Part shown: piece after piece, positions 37,449 through 44,900 of the stretch | Layout: each line of letters opens with the position of its first letter | Position numbering within the stretch: position 1 is the stretch's first letter | From: Tamlana carrageenivorans | Lineage (GTDB): Bacteria; Bacteroidota; Bacteroidia; Flavobacteriales; Flavobacteriaceae | Assembly (NCBI RefSeq): GCF_002893765.1 | Contig: NZ_CP025938.1 | Span: forward strand, 3,119,501 to 3,183,500 | Length of the DNA: 64,000 nt | Direction: 5' to 3' | Notes under the pieces: generated by a model | The model's input: only the letters and a program-made list of their open reading frames with translations | Told to the model about the DNA's origin: nothing | Databases searched by the model: none | Translations under genes and position numbers: made by a program

Positions 37449-38075
37449 ATGCGTGTTCAAACTCCATTAGAAGAAAAACTGAATGCTTTTTCGCATGGTT
37501 TAGGAGCTTTTTTCGGATTAATGGCCCTGTATCTTTTGGTGCATTATAATTCTGAGAAGACAGCCTGGAGTTTAGTGAGTGTGGTCGTTTATGCGCTAAC
37601 CATAATAATTTTGTTTTGTGCATCAACGGTTTACCATGCTTCTACAAGCGAGAAACGCAAGCATTATTTTAGGATAATAGATCATATTAGTATATACCTG
37701 CTTATAGCAGGAACGTACACACCTGTTTGTTTAATAGCTTTAAAAGATAGCCTAGGTCTATTTTTATTGTGCACAGTTTGGGGTATTGCGCTTTTAGGCG
37801 CTGTATTAAAGTTGTTCTTTACAGGAAGGTTTGAAGTCTTTTCAACCCTGTTATACCTTATTGCCGGCTGGCTTATTGTTTTGGATGTTTCAAATTTATC
37901 AGAAGTTATTGGATATCAAGGCATGTGGTATTTAGCTGCTGGTGGTGCCGCCTATAGTTTTGGCATCATTTTTTATGCCCTGGAAAAAATACCTTATAAT
38001 CATGTAATTTGGCACCTTTTTGTATTAGCAGGTGCTATTTGCCATTTTTTAATGATTTTTCTTTATATCATTTGA
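37449..38075 (+). CDS. Hemolysin III / PAQR family membrane protein
   Basis: A 208-residue protein with seven membrane helices. The PAQR metal-site residues are visible: STVYHASTSE, a later DHISIYLLIAGTYTP, and the C-terminal pair NHVIWHLFVLAGAICHF. It belongs to the YqfA/TrhA group. The metal-site Ser, His, Asp and His residues suggest hydrolase or receptor-like activity; in bacteria the group has been linked to membrane homeostasis. It follows the DUF4294 gene with no gap and ends 14 nt before the GNAT start. Confidence 0.92.
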   Translation: MRVQTPLEEKLNAFSHGLGAFFGLMALYLLVHYNSEKTAWSLVSVVVYALTIIILFCASTVYHASTSEKRKHYFRIIDHISIYLLIAGTYTPVCLIALKDSLGLFLLCTVWGIALLGAVLKLFFTGRFEVFSTLLYLIAGWLIVLDVSNLSEVIGYQGMWYLAAGGAAYSFGIIFYALEKIPYNHVIWHLFVLAGAICHFLMIFLYII

Positions 38076-38089
38076 ATAAAACGTTGTTT

Positions 38090-38605
38090 ATGGTTGAGTT
38101 TTGTAAAGCTGAAAATGCCACTGATTATTTATTGATTGAAGCTTTAGCTGATACCATTTGGCGAGAACATTATATTCCCATAGTTGGAAAGGCCCAAATT
38201 GACTATATGTTAGATAAGTTTCAATCGGCTGAAGCGATTGCACAACAGGTTGAAAACGGTTTTCATTATTATACCATGGTATGGAAAACACAGGCCGTAG
38301 GATATTTGGCGATTCGAGAAGAACAAGACGCTTTGTTTTTAAGTAAAATTTATATACAGAAATCCTTTCGAGGACAAAGTATTGGAAAACAAGCCATACA
38401 TTTTGTTGAAGTTATGGCACATAAATTTGATCGTGATAAAATTCGTTTAACTGTAAATATCAATAATAGTAAGGCTATAAAAGCTTATGAAAAAATGGGC
38501 TTTAAAATTTTGCGCCCTTTGGTAGCCGACATCGGACAAGGTTTTGTCATGGATGATTACGAGATGATTAAGCGTGTTGATAGGGGGAAAGGCTTTATGC
38601 AGTAA
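38090..38605 (+). CDS. GNAT family N-acetyltransferase
   Basis: A 171-residue protein from the ATG at 38090 (MVEFCKAENATDY); the open frame extends upstream into the hemolysin III gene without domain-like residues. The acetyl-CoA-binding motif is KIYIQKSFRGQSIGKQAIHFV (read as SFRGQSIGKQ), and motif B has NNSKAIKAYEKMGFKI. The substrate is unknown. It is probably the third gene of the DUF4294-hemolysin III unit. Confidence 0.9.
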   Translation: MVEFCKAENATDYLLIEALADTIWREHYIPIVGKAQIDYMLDKFQSAEAIAQQVENGFHYYTMVWKTQAVGYLAIREEQDALFLSKIYIQKSFRGQSIGKQAIHFVEVMAHKFDRDKIRLTVNINNSKAIKAYEKMGFKILRPLVADIGQGFVMDDYEMIKRVDRGKGFMQ

Positions 38606-38622
38606 GCATTATTCAAAAACAA

Positions 38623-38658
38623 ATAACCAGTAACCAATAACCAATAACCAATAACCAA
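38623..38658. repeat. Tandem heptamer repeat (AATAACC type)
   Basis: About five copies of a 7-bp unit ATAACCA, the first with one change, lie between the GNAT and DUF4268 genes, which are convergent. It is non-coding simple sequence. Confidence 0.8.
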
Positions 38659-38667
38659 ATCTAAAAA

Positions 38668-39096
38668 TCATCCCTCAATAATATCCTTGTATTCCTCAAA
38701 AAAAGCTTCAAACAGATTCATTTTTTCATTGAAAAACGTCATGACATCACGCCAAGAATCTTTGTTATGTATCGATACTTTTTGTTCTAGAGGCACGTAA
38801 ATTCTAGAGATCTCTTTGTAGTTTTCAAGAATATATTCTTCTTCGTAAATCGCTTCAGGTAAAAACTCGTCTTTCAAAATAGATTGTAGAGCCAGGAGTT
38901 TTTCCCAATATTTAATGCGGTGTTCCAAGTCGTCTTCCACATCTAAAGCGACTAAAGCTGTTTTATTATCGAAGTGAAATTTAAAGCTAAACCCTTTTAA
39001 TTTCGTGTTGTATAAGATCCATTTTCGAGGAAAAGATTTCCCGAAGCTGGTCCAAAATTCTTGTTTTAATCGTCTAGATTCTTCTTTTGAAAACAC
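38668..39096 (-). CDS. DUF4268 protein
   Basis: A 142-residue protein starting at a GTG codon (MFSKEESRRLKQEFWTSFGKSFPRKW). The sequence FHFDNKTALVALDVE and EEEYILENYKEISRIYVPL fits DUF4268, a small family related to nuclease-like folds of restriction-type proteins. Function here is unknown. It is monocistronic and lies next to the gap 39097-39422, which holds only a palindromic repeat. Confidence 0.82.
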   Translation of the reverse strand: MFSKEESRRLKQEFWTSFGKSFPRKWILYNTKLKGFSFKFHFDNKTALVALDVEDDLEHRIKYWEKLLALQSILKDEFLPEAIYEEEYILENYKEISRIYVPLEQKVSIHNKDSWRDVMTFFNEKMNLFEAFFEEYKDIIEG

Positions 39097-39303
39097 GTTG
39101 TTTGTTTTTGAAAATGGCTTTATAAAATTGTTTTATCACTCCAGGATGACGTTTAAAACGTATAAACCAATAACTTTTATTTAGATTACAAAGTTACTAT
39201 GATATTTAGTTTTTGAAAGTATTCTAATGAAAGGTTTTTAAAACCCTGTTAATTTATAATGATTTAGGACTTGAAAAGTCAATATAAATTTTGAGTTATC
39301 AGG

Positions 39304-39363
39304 TAGAGCTTGTCGAAACCGATAAAAATTAATAGTCAATTAAAAATATTTCGACAGGCTCTA
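39304..39363. repeat. Dispersed palindromic repeat, copy at 39304
   Basis: TAGAGCTTGTCGAAA (39304-39318) and TTTCGACAGGCTCTA (39349-39363) are complementary at 14 of 15 positions around a 30-nt AT-rich loop. Related to sequences near 10524 and 28185 (GACAAGCTCAGTATGACAAG). No gene is seen in 39097-39422. Confidence 0.7.
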
Positions 39364-39422
39364 TTGGACATAAAATATACGCTACACACAATCGCTTTTA
39401 AGCGTTTATGATAGTGCTGTAC

Positions 39423-39920
39423 TTACGATTTTGAATCGATATATGCATCTACAAATTCTTCTAGAACATTTAAAGGAATAGCACCATGGGAAATCACTAC
39501 TTCATGAAATTCGCGAATATCAAATTTGGCTTTTAAAGCGGTTTTGGCTTTTTCTCTCAATTCTAAAATTTTTAGCATCCCTATTTTGTATGCTGTCGCT
39601 TGACTAGGCATTACAATATGTCTTTCAACCATTTTAACAGCGTCTAACTCGGCGTTAGGTGTGTTATCGGTATAGTATTTAATACCTTCTTCACGCGTCC
39701 ATTTTTTAGCGTGAATTCCGGTGTCAATAACCAATCGGCAAGCGCGCCATAGTTCCATAGCTAATCTTCCAAAATCGGAATACGGATCGGCATAAAAGCC
39801 CATTTCTTTAGGAATAAATTCAGAATATAATCCCCAACCTTCTGTATATGCTGTATAGCCACCAAATTTTCTAAACATCGGGACATCTTCTAATTCTTGC
39901 TGAATGGCTAATTGCATATG
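39423..39920 (-). pseudogene. DUF885 protein, 3' part only (interrupted by the prophage)
   Basis: The reading frame holds the C-terminal 165 or so residues of a DUF885 (PF05960) protein: HMQLAIQQELEDVPMFRKF, YTEGWGLYSEFIPKEMG, RACRLVIDTGIHAKKW and the end SHGAIPLNVLEEFVDAYIDSKS. Full-length members are near 600 residues and have GHHLQ-type sequence just before this point. Upstream of His at 39918-39920 the frame turns into unrelated residues (MYYLMCCLY, with only a TTG start). The break coincides with the left end of the Mu-like prophage. The missing 5' part should lie beyond the right end of the phage, outside this window. Confidence 0.8.
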
Positions 39921-40039
39921 GTATAGGCAACACATCAAATAGTACAATAGTATAATAGTTATATTTAGCCGAAAACCTCAATAGTAATAAGGGTTTTAGT
40001 GTATTTTGCCGTTTTATGTTTGCTTAATTAAATGGTACA

Positions 40040-40143
40040 AAAATAGCCTTTTAACTACCTCCTAATTACCTTTTTTTTACCGCTTAAATACCTTTATTTA
40101 ATAAGTATTTACCCTTTTGCTTTAAAATAGCCTTAAAACTACC
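40040..40143. repeat. Two near-identical 20-mers at the prophage left end (candidate transposase sites)
   Basis: AAAATAGCCTTTTAACTACC (40040-40059) and AAAATAGCCTTAAAACTACC (40124-40143) differ at two positions and lie 84 bp apart, close to eight helical turns. Weaker relatives are near 40081 (CGCTTAAATACC) and 40166 (TTTAGCACCTTTTAAAC). Mu left ends carry several spaced transposase sites, so these are the best candidates. The whole gap 39948-40492 has no gene. Confidence 0.55.
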
Positions 40144-40213
40144 ATTTATAAGGCTTAAACGCATATTTAGCACCTTTTAAACAACTATTTAACTCCCTTT
40201 TTACACCCTAAAA

Positions 40214-40247
40214 TTAACCTTTTTGTTGGCCTTAACAAAAAGGTTAA
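40214..40247. promoter_or_regulatory. Perfect 14-bp palindrome in the prophage left end
   Basis: TTAACCTTTTTGTT (40214-40227) and AACAAAAAGGTTAA (40234-40247) are exact complements with loop GGCCTT. It lies downstream of the minus-strand repressor. There is no T run after it on either strand, so it may be a protein site or a weak terminator for the repressor transcript. Confidence 0.5.
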
Positions 40248-40261
40248 TAATGGCGTTTGCG

Positions 40262-40299
40262 GTTACATTAGGGGTTACATTAGGAGTTACAAATTAGGG
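40262..40299. repeat. Three tandem GTTACATTAGG-type repeats
   Basis: GTTACATTAGGG (40262-40273), GTTACATTAGGA (40274-40285) and GTTACAAATTAGGG (40286-40299) lie head to tail. Their 12-bp period and place between the end repeats and the repressor suggest an iteron-like binding site. Confidence 0.7.
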
Positions 40300-40492
40300 T
40301 GGTTTTGCGGTGCGGTTTAGGTGTATTTTATATAAATAAGCGTATAAATACCTTAAATAGTGGTTCAGTTTAGGGGGGTATGATTGTGTAAAATATATTA
40401 GTTTTTAAGTTAAAAAACACATTGTTAGCGTGTTAGATAAAAACAGTTGTTTTATGCTAAAATTTACCTTAAAAAGCATGTACGTTTTGATC

Positions 40493-41146
40493 TTACACCA
40501 CACTATTCATGCGTATTGAAGCCTTTACTATTGCCAATTGCTTAATACAATCAACGTGAAAATCCTTAGGCTCGTGATGTTTGTTTTGAGAAACCAATTT
40601 TACATAGCCTTGCTTGTCAGATTTATGTATGTATTTGCAGAAAAAGAATTCATCTCCATCACAATTAATGTACAAGAGGTACATTTCTCCCCAAATTATA
40701 TTGGATTTATCATGAACATTACGGTACATTACAATATCACCACTTTTTAATAGTGGATACATGCTGTCTCCTGTTATGTTTAGTGCTCCATCGCATTTAG
40801 GTAAGTTGGGTATGCTTATATGGTTAAGTGGTACTTCTGGTGCGTTGCTAACAAATGCTTCCAGGACACTAGCTGTTGCCGTTAAATTATAGTACGGGAC
40901 ACGCTGCTGCATTTGTATGCTATCTGTGCGTAAAGCGTGTACTGTTACATTTTCTTCTTTGTCTTCTTCTATTAGGTCAGAAACCGATACGTTTAATGCG
41001 TTTGCAATAATTTGCAACTTAGAAAGGGTTATATCCGCTTTTTGGTTCTCGTAGTCAACATAAGAGCGTTTTTTTATCCCTGTAATAGACACAATATCAT
41101 CTTGTGTTAGTTTTTTTTTCGTTCTTATCTCTTTTATTTTCAGCAA
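40493..41146 (-). CDS. Prophage repressor, XRE helix-turn-helix plus S24 peptidase
   Basis: About 217 residues from the TTG at 41146 (then LKIKEIRTKKKLTQDD); no ATG is available, and a TTG at 41185 would add 13 residues. The N-terminal XRE domain (about 1-60) is followed by an S24/LexA-like domain with ITGDSMYPLLKSGD (catalytic Ser) and GEMYLLYI, and a lysine in the FFCKYIHKSDK region. This is a CI/LexA-type repressor that would respond to RecA-mediated cleavage. It is divergent from the early operon, with palindromic TGCAAT sites between. Confidence 0.9.
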   Translation of the reverse strand: MLKIKEIRTKKKLTQDDIVSITGIKKRSYVDYENQKADITLSKLQIIANALNVSVSDLIEEDKEENVTVHALRTDSIQMQQRVPYYNLTATASVLEAFVSNAPEVPLNHISIPNLPKCDGALNITGDSMYPLLKSGDIVMYRNVHDKSNIIWGEMYLLYINCDGDEFFFCKYIHKSDKQGYVKLVSQNKHHEPKDFHVDCIKQLAIVKASIRMNSVV

Positions 41147-41180
41147 TGTGTATTCTTTTTGGTGATAAATGGTAAAATTT

Positions 41181-41197
41181 TGCAATATTAAATTGCA
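41181..41197. promoter_or_regulatory. Operator candidate between repressor and early genes
   Basis: TGCAAT (41181-41186) and ATTGCA (41192-41197) form an inverted repeat with spacer ATTAA. A further TTGCAA half-site follows at 41203. The site lies just upstream of the early promoter at 41217, suited to S24 repressor binding. Confidence 0.5.
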
Positions 41198-41224
41198 GAT
41201 TTTTGCAACATTGTACTATATTTG
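41193..41224 (+). promoter_or_regulatory. Early lytic promoter candidate
   Basis: TATATTTG (41217-41224) matches TAnnTTTG, and a TTG at 41193-41195 lies 21 nt upstream, within the range of Bacteroidota -33/-7 spacing. It would drive the small regulator and transposase genes; the operator overlaps its -33 region. Confidence 0.6.
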
Positions 41225-41249
41225 TCTTTTAAAAAATACAATTAATGCA

Positions 41250-41462
41250 ATGAACAAATCTAGTAAAAAAAGAATCAAATTTAATGAGATAGCTATAGAC
41301 ATTTTAATTAAACGCTATGGCTATTCAATAGACTACATTAGGAAGTCATTAAGAGGTGATCGTACAGGCATAATGCCTGACATACTTATAAAAGAGTATA
41401 ACAAATTAGACTCTGCATCAAAAGATGCCATTCAAAATAAAACTAAAGACTTAAACGAATAA
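41250..41462 (+). CDS. Small early prophage protein, Ner/Cox-like position
   Basis: A 70-residue basic protein from the ATG at 41250 (MNKSSKKRIKFNEIA); the open frame extends upstream across the promoter and is not real there. The sequence IAIDILIKRYGYSIDYIRKSLRGDR resembles a helix-turn-helix. It is the first gene of the early operon, where Mu encodes Ner, a repressor of early transcription. The family match is not certain; position and size drive the call. Confidence 0.6.
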   Translation: MNKSSKKRIKFNEIAIDILIKRYGYSIDYIRKSLRGDRTGIMPDILIKEYNKLDSASKDAIQNKTKDLNE

Positions 41463-41471
41463 ATCTACCAA

Positions 41472-41514
41472 TCTCCCGAAAGGCACACACCAAGGTTCGA
41501 GTCCTTGGCGGGAA
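41472..41514 (+). ncRNA. tRNA T-arm and acceptor-like hairpin before the transposase
   Basis: A perfect T-arm is seen: stem CAAGG (41491-41495), loop TTCGAGT (41496-41502), stem CCTTG (41503-41507). TCCCG (41474-41478) can pair with CGGGA (41509-41513) as an acceptor-like stem. There is no D-arm, anticodon arm or CCA. It is not a functional tRNA gene; it may be a relic, a mimic or a leader structure for the transposase mRNA. Confidence 0.45.
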
Positions 41515-41545
41515 CTATTTAAGTCCCATTTAAACCATATTTAAT

Positions 41546-43576
41546 ATGTTTGAATACTACAATAATACGCTTTGTGTACAAGGCGGATGGCTTGATGAAG
41601 CTGGAATAATTACCCAAAATGCTTTAAAGGTGTTATTATACCGAGGCAAAGTAAAGAAAGCTCGTTCAGGTCGTGGTTTAGGCAATTACGCATTGTACGT
41701 ATATGAGAGTTTACCACAGCGGTTTCGCAACATAATTGAGCACGATTTACAAATAGATCCTTACAAGGAAAGCAAAACCATAAAGTTTGCTAAATACCTC
41801 AAGTTTGATGAAAACGCATCGGCATTTTTCAGCAATTATGAGCTTGAAGATGGGCGTTACCTTTCCGAAGCTAATATGGAGGCTGTAAAGACCTACACCG
41901 CCAATGCCGAGGTGTTTTATACCATTAGGCTTCTACACAACAAAATAACCACGGCAAATCCTAAAATTAATAAAGGTGAACTATGGGAGCGTTTTACAAA
42001 ATCTATTCACAACCTAAGTAAAGAGATTAAAAAACGTTATCCGTTTGACTTACCAACCAATCCTAGGGCGCTACGTGCCAAGTACGAAAGCTGCATACTG
42101 GAAAAACCAAATAAGCGCTATCCTCGCACAGGTTTAGAAGGCTTAATCCATGATAATTACTGTAACAATTACCGCCTTAAAATTAACGATGCTGTTGGCG
42201 ACTGGCTTTTAGCTATGAAATGTTTGCCTATTAATTTTTCATTTTATGAATTACAGCAAAAGTACCTTGAAGTACGTTGTGATCATGGTTGGCCATATTT
42301 AGCCGAGAGTGCTATTGCTAATTACTTAAAGGAACCTGAGCGTATGCGTTTATGGATGCTAGCGGGTAAAGGAGAAGAGGAGTACAATAAGAAGTATGCC
42401 CATACATTAAGTAAGGACAAAAACCGCTTGTTCCCCAATGCACATTGGGCTATAGATGGTACCAAGTTTGATGTTGTTCATTTTTGGGATACCAAATCGA
42501 AAATGGCTTCGGTTTGTAAAATTAATGTCCTGATTGATGTTTACAGCGAAAAAATATTAGGTTATTCTTTTAGTCTTACCGAAAATCATATAGATCATTT
42601 TATTGCGGTTAGAATGGCGGTAAATGAAGCTGGAGCCAAACCTTATCACTTCACTTATGATGCTCAAGCAGCACACCGCTCTAAAAAAATGCAAGAGCTT
42701 TATGATAAGCTCATAGCAAAGGGCGGTAATCATTATCATCACAAAGTAGGTAGAAAATCTAACCCCATAGAGCAGCTTTTTAACCGTCTTCAACAGCAGG
42801 TTATAATGAAACGTTGGTTTAGTGATGGTCAAAGTATTAAAGCGCATCAGTCGCGCTCTAAAGCCAATATGGATTTTATTGAAAAAAACAAGGGCGCTTT
42901 GCCAACTTATGACGAATTACAAATGCACTGGGAACTTATGGTGCAAGAATGGAACAATAACCCAAGAAGCAAAAAAAGCACCAAATCACGAGAGGAATTT
43001 TACAACGAAACTTCAGAACACAGAACCGATATAGGGGTGTTAGAGCGAGCTAGTATGTTTTGGTTAAATGAAACTACCCCTAAAAGATATTACGCGTTTG
43101 GAATGCCTTTAACTGTAGCAGGGCAAGATTATTTGTATGAGGTTTATGATGCTGATGGTGATATTGATATGGATTTTAGATTAAAGTACGTGCAGCAAAA
43201 ACTAATAGTAAGTTATGATCCAGAATACCTCGACGATTACATTGCCTTATATCGTTTAAACGATAAAAACGAAAAAGTGTTTGTGGCTTACGCCCAAAAG
43301 AAACGCCTTCATGTAGAGGTTCCAATACTTCAAGAACCAGGAGAAAAACAACGTGCTTTAAAAGATATTGAAGTACGTGAAAAAGAAAAATCGAGAGATT
43401 GGGAGGCTTACAATGCTTTAGTTGAGCGTACAGGCATCAGTCCAGAAAAACTTATTGATGAGCAAAATGCCATGATAGAAAACAGCGAGTTTAATGCCAA
43501 ACGTGCTGCATACGCAACCAAAGAAGAAAACTTAATATCCGATAATAATTCATTTTTTAACCGCGCTACGCGCTAA
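41546..43576 (+). CDS. Mu-type transposase (MuA-like DDE recombinase)
   Basis: A 676-residue transposase. The catalytic triad fits D304 (AIDGTKFD), D372 (TYDAQAAH) and E409 (NPIEQLFNR), with spacings like those of MuA. The N-terminal 200 residues hold DNA-binding helices of the Mu-DNA-bind type (LKVLLYRGKVKKARSGRGLG); the C-terminal region after the catalytic core is beta-barrel-like, then basic. It catalyses replicative transposition. It is followed after 14 nt by the ATPase partner. Confidence 0.95.
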   Translation: MFEYYNNTLCVQGGWLDEAGIITQNALKVLLYRGKVKKARSGRGLGNYALYVYESLPQRFRNIIEHDLQIDPYKESKTIKFAKYLKFDENASAFFSNYELEDGRYLSEANMEAVKTYTANAEVFYTIRLLHNKITTANPKINKGELWERFTKSIHNLSKEIKKRYPFDLPTNPRALRAKYESCILEKPNKRYPRTGLEGLIHDNYCNNYRLKINDAVGDWLLAMKCLPINFSFYELQQKYLEVRCDHGWPYLAESAIANYLKEPERMRLWMLAGKGEEEYNKKYAHTLSKDKNRLFPNAHWAIDGTKFDVVHFWDTKSKMASVCKINVLIDVYSEKILGYSFSLTENHIDHFIAVRMAVNEAGAKPYHFTYDAQAAHRSKKMQELYDKLIAKGGNHYHHKVGRKSNPIEQLFNRLQQQVIMKRWFSDGQSIKAHQSRSKANMDFIEKNKGALPTYDELQMHWELMVQEWNNNPRSKKSTKSREEFYNETSEHRTDIGVLERASMFWLNETTPKRYYAFGMPLTVAGQDYLYEVYDADGDIDMDFRLKYVQQKLIVSYDPEYLDDYIALYRLNDKNEKVFVAYAQKKRLHVEVPILQEPGEKQRALKDIEVREKEKSRDWEAYNALVERTGISPEKLIDEQNAMIENSEFNAKRAAYATKEENLISDNNSFFNRATR

Positions 43577-43590
43577 ATAAACCCATACCC

Positions 43591-44442
43591 ATGACACCAA
43601 AAGACAAGCAAAAAATTGTTGACTTACTGCAAGTTTATATCAAACAAAAGGGCTCCCAAAATAAAGCTGCAGCATCTTTAAAAGGCGTATCGCCTGCCGT
43701 TGTCTCTCACTTATTAAACGGCAACTGGGAGCCTTATAGTGTAGATATGTTTCGCAATATTGGTAACCAAATTGGCTATAGTTCCAACCATTGGCAATTT
43801 GTTGAAACCACCAATGCAAAGCAATTACTTGAAGATTTGCAAAAAGCCAAACAGCAGCAATCGGTATTAACCTTTTTAGGTAATGCAGGTTCGGGCAAAT
43901 CCGAAATCACTAAAAAATATGCATCCGAGACTCCAGACGCTATTCGTGTAGAGTGTGCTGGTTATTGGGACGAAAAACACTTTTTACAAGAAATTTTAAT
44001 GCAAATGGGGGTACGTAATCCGCATAACCGTGTCCCGCAAATGATGCACGAAATTATTACAAGGTTAAAAGGCTACGATACGCCTCCTATTTTAATTATT
44101 GATGAAGTAGACAAACTAGGAGACAGACTCTTGTATTTCCTTATCACTTTTTATAATGAACTACGTTGGAAATGCAGTATTGCACTCCTGTCAACTTATT
44201 ACTTCAAAAAACGTCTCGAAGATGGCTTACGTAACCGTAAAAAAGGCTATGAAGAATTGTTAAGTCGTTACGGTGTGTTTGTAGATTTTGAGCAAACCAG
44301 CGCAGCCGATGTTGCTTTATTATGTGAAGGCCAAGGCGTAACCGATAGAGCTGCTATAAAAACCATTCAAAAGAAGTCTAGAGAAGATTTACGTAGTGCC
44401 TCAGAACTAATTCGAATTTTTAAACTTGAAAACGCAATTTAA
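43591..44442 (+). CDS. MuB-type AAA ATPase, target DNA activator
   Basis: A 283-residue ATPase. An N-terminal helix-turn-helix (QNKAAASLKGVSPAVVSHLL, about 23-42) precedes the AAA core with Walker A GNAGSGKSE (97-105) and Walker B ILIIDEVDK (D171, E172). MuB-like proteins polymerise on target DNA, deliver it to the transposase and give target immunity. The stop overlaps the next ATG by one base. Confidence 0.93.
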   Translation: MTPKDKQKIVDLLQVYIKQKGSQNKAAASLKGVSPAVVSHLLNGNWEPYSVDMFRNIGNQIGYSSNHWQFVETTNAKQLLEDLQKAKQQQSVLTFLGNAGSGKSEITKKYASETPDAIRVECAGYWDEKHFLQEILMQMGVRNPHNRVPQMMHEIITRLKGYDTPPILIIDEVDKLGDRLLYFLITFYNELRWKCSIALLSTYYFKKRLEDGLRNRKKGYEELLSRYGVFVDFEQTSAADVALLCEGQGVTDRAAIKTIQKKSREDLRSASELIRIFKLENAI

Positions 44443-44900
44443 TGTATAGATATCACCCCGAAATCGAAGGTTTAAAAGTAAATGAAAATGGCACAGAAGT
44501 AATTTACTTAGGCGAACCTTTAACCATTAAAGAACTTGACCGAAAAACCCGCCCATCAGATTTAAAATACGTGTATTTAAAAGGCAACATTCAAAGTGTA
44601 GCCAAATTAGTTTGCGAGTGTTGGCACGGTATGCCAGACAACCCACGCTGGTGTGCTACCAGAAAAGTTAAAGCAAACGGTTTTCATTTTGAAAACTTGT
44701 ATTGGGCGCCTAGAGGAACCAACCCCGAAATGGGAACCCAAAAGGTGAAACGCAGCAAATTAAGCAAACTCTCTAGCCAAGATGTTAAAGACATTCAAGA
44801 GCGCTTAACAGCAGGACATACCTTTAAGGCAATAGCAAATGATTATGGAACCAGTGATATGACTATATCACGCATTAAAAAGAGATTACAACGTGACTAA
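44442..44900 (+). CDS. Prophage protein with NUMOD4/HNH-like N-terminus and C-terminal HTH
   Basis: A 152-residue protein. The segment VAKLVCECWHGMPDNPRWCATRKVKANGFHFENLYWAPRG (seen here as VAKLVCECWHG and FHFENLYWAPRG) parallels the HNH layout HRLVAEAF...NHKDGN...NLEW, but the HNH catalytic residues are not kept. The C-terminal part has a helix-turn-helix (FKAIANDYGTSDMTISRIKK). It may bind DNA without cutting. It overlaps its neighbours by 1 and 8 nt. Confidence 0.65.
   Translation: MYRYHPEIEGLKVNENGTEVIYLGEPLTIKELDRKTRPSDLKYVYLKGNIQSVAKLVCECWHGMPDNPRWCATRKVKANGFHFENLYWAPRGTNPEMGTQKVKRSKLSKLSSQDVKDIQERLTAGHTFKAIANDYGTSDMTISRIKKRLQRD

Noticed and set aside
39423..39947. Intact 174-aa protein
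   Set aside because: The only start is a TTG inside phage sequence, and the protein is the C-terminal part of a much longer DUF885 family member.
41461..41520. A full tRNA gene
   Set aside because: Only a T-arm and a partial acceptor-like stem exist; D-arm and anticodon arm are missing, so it is reported as a tRNA-like hairpin only.
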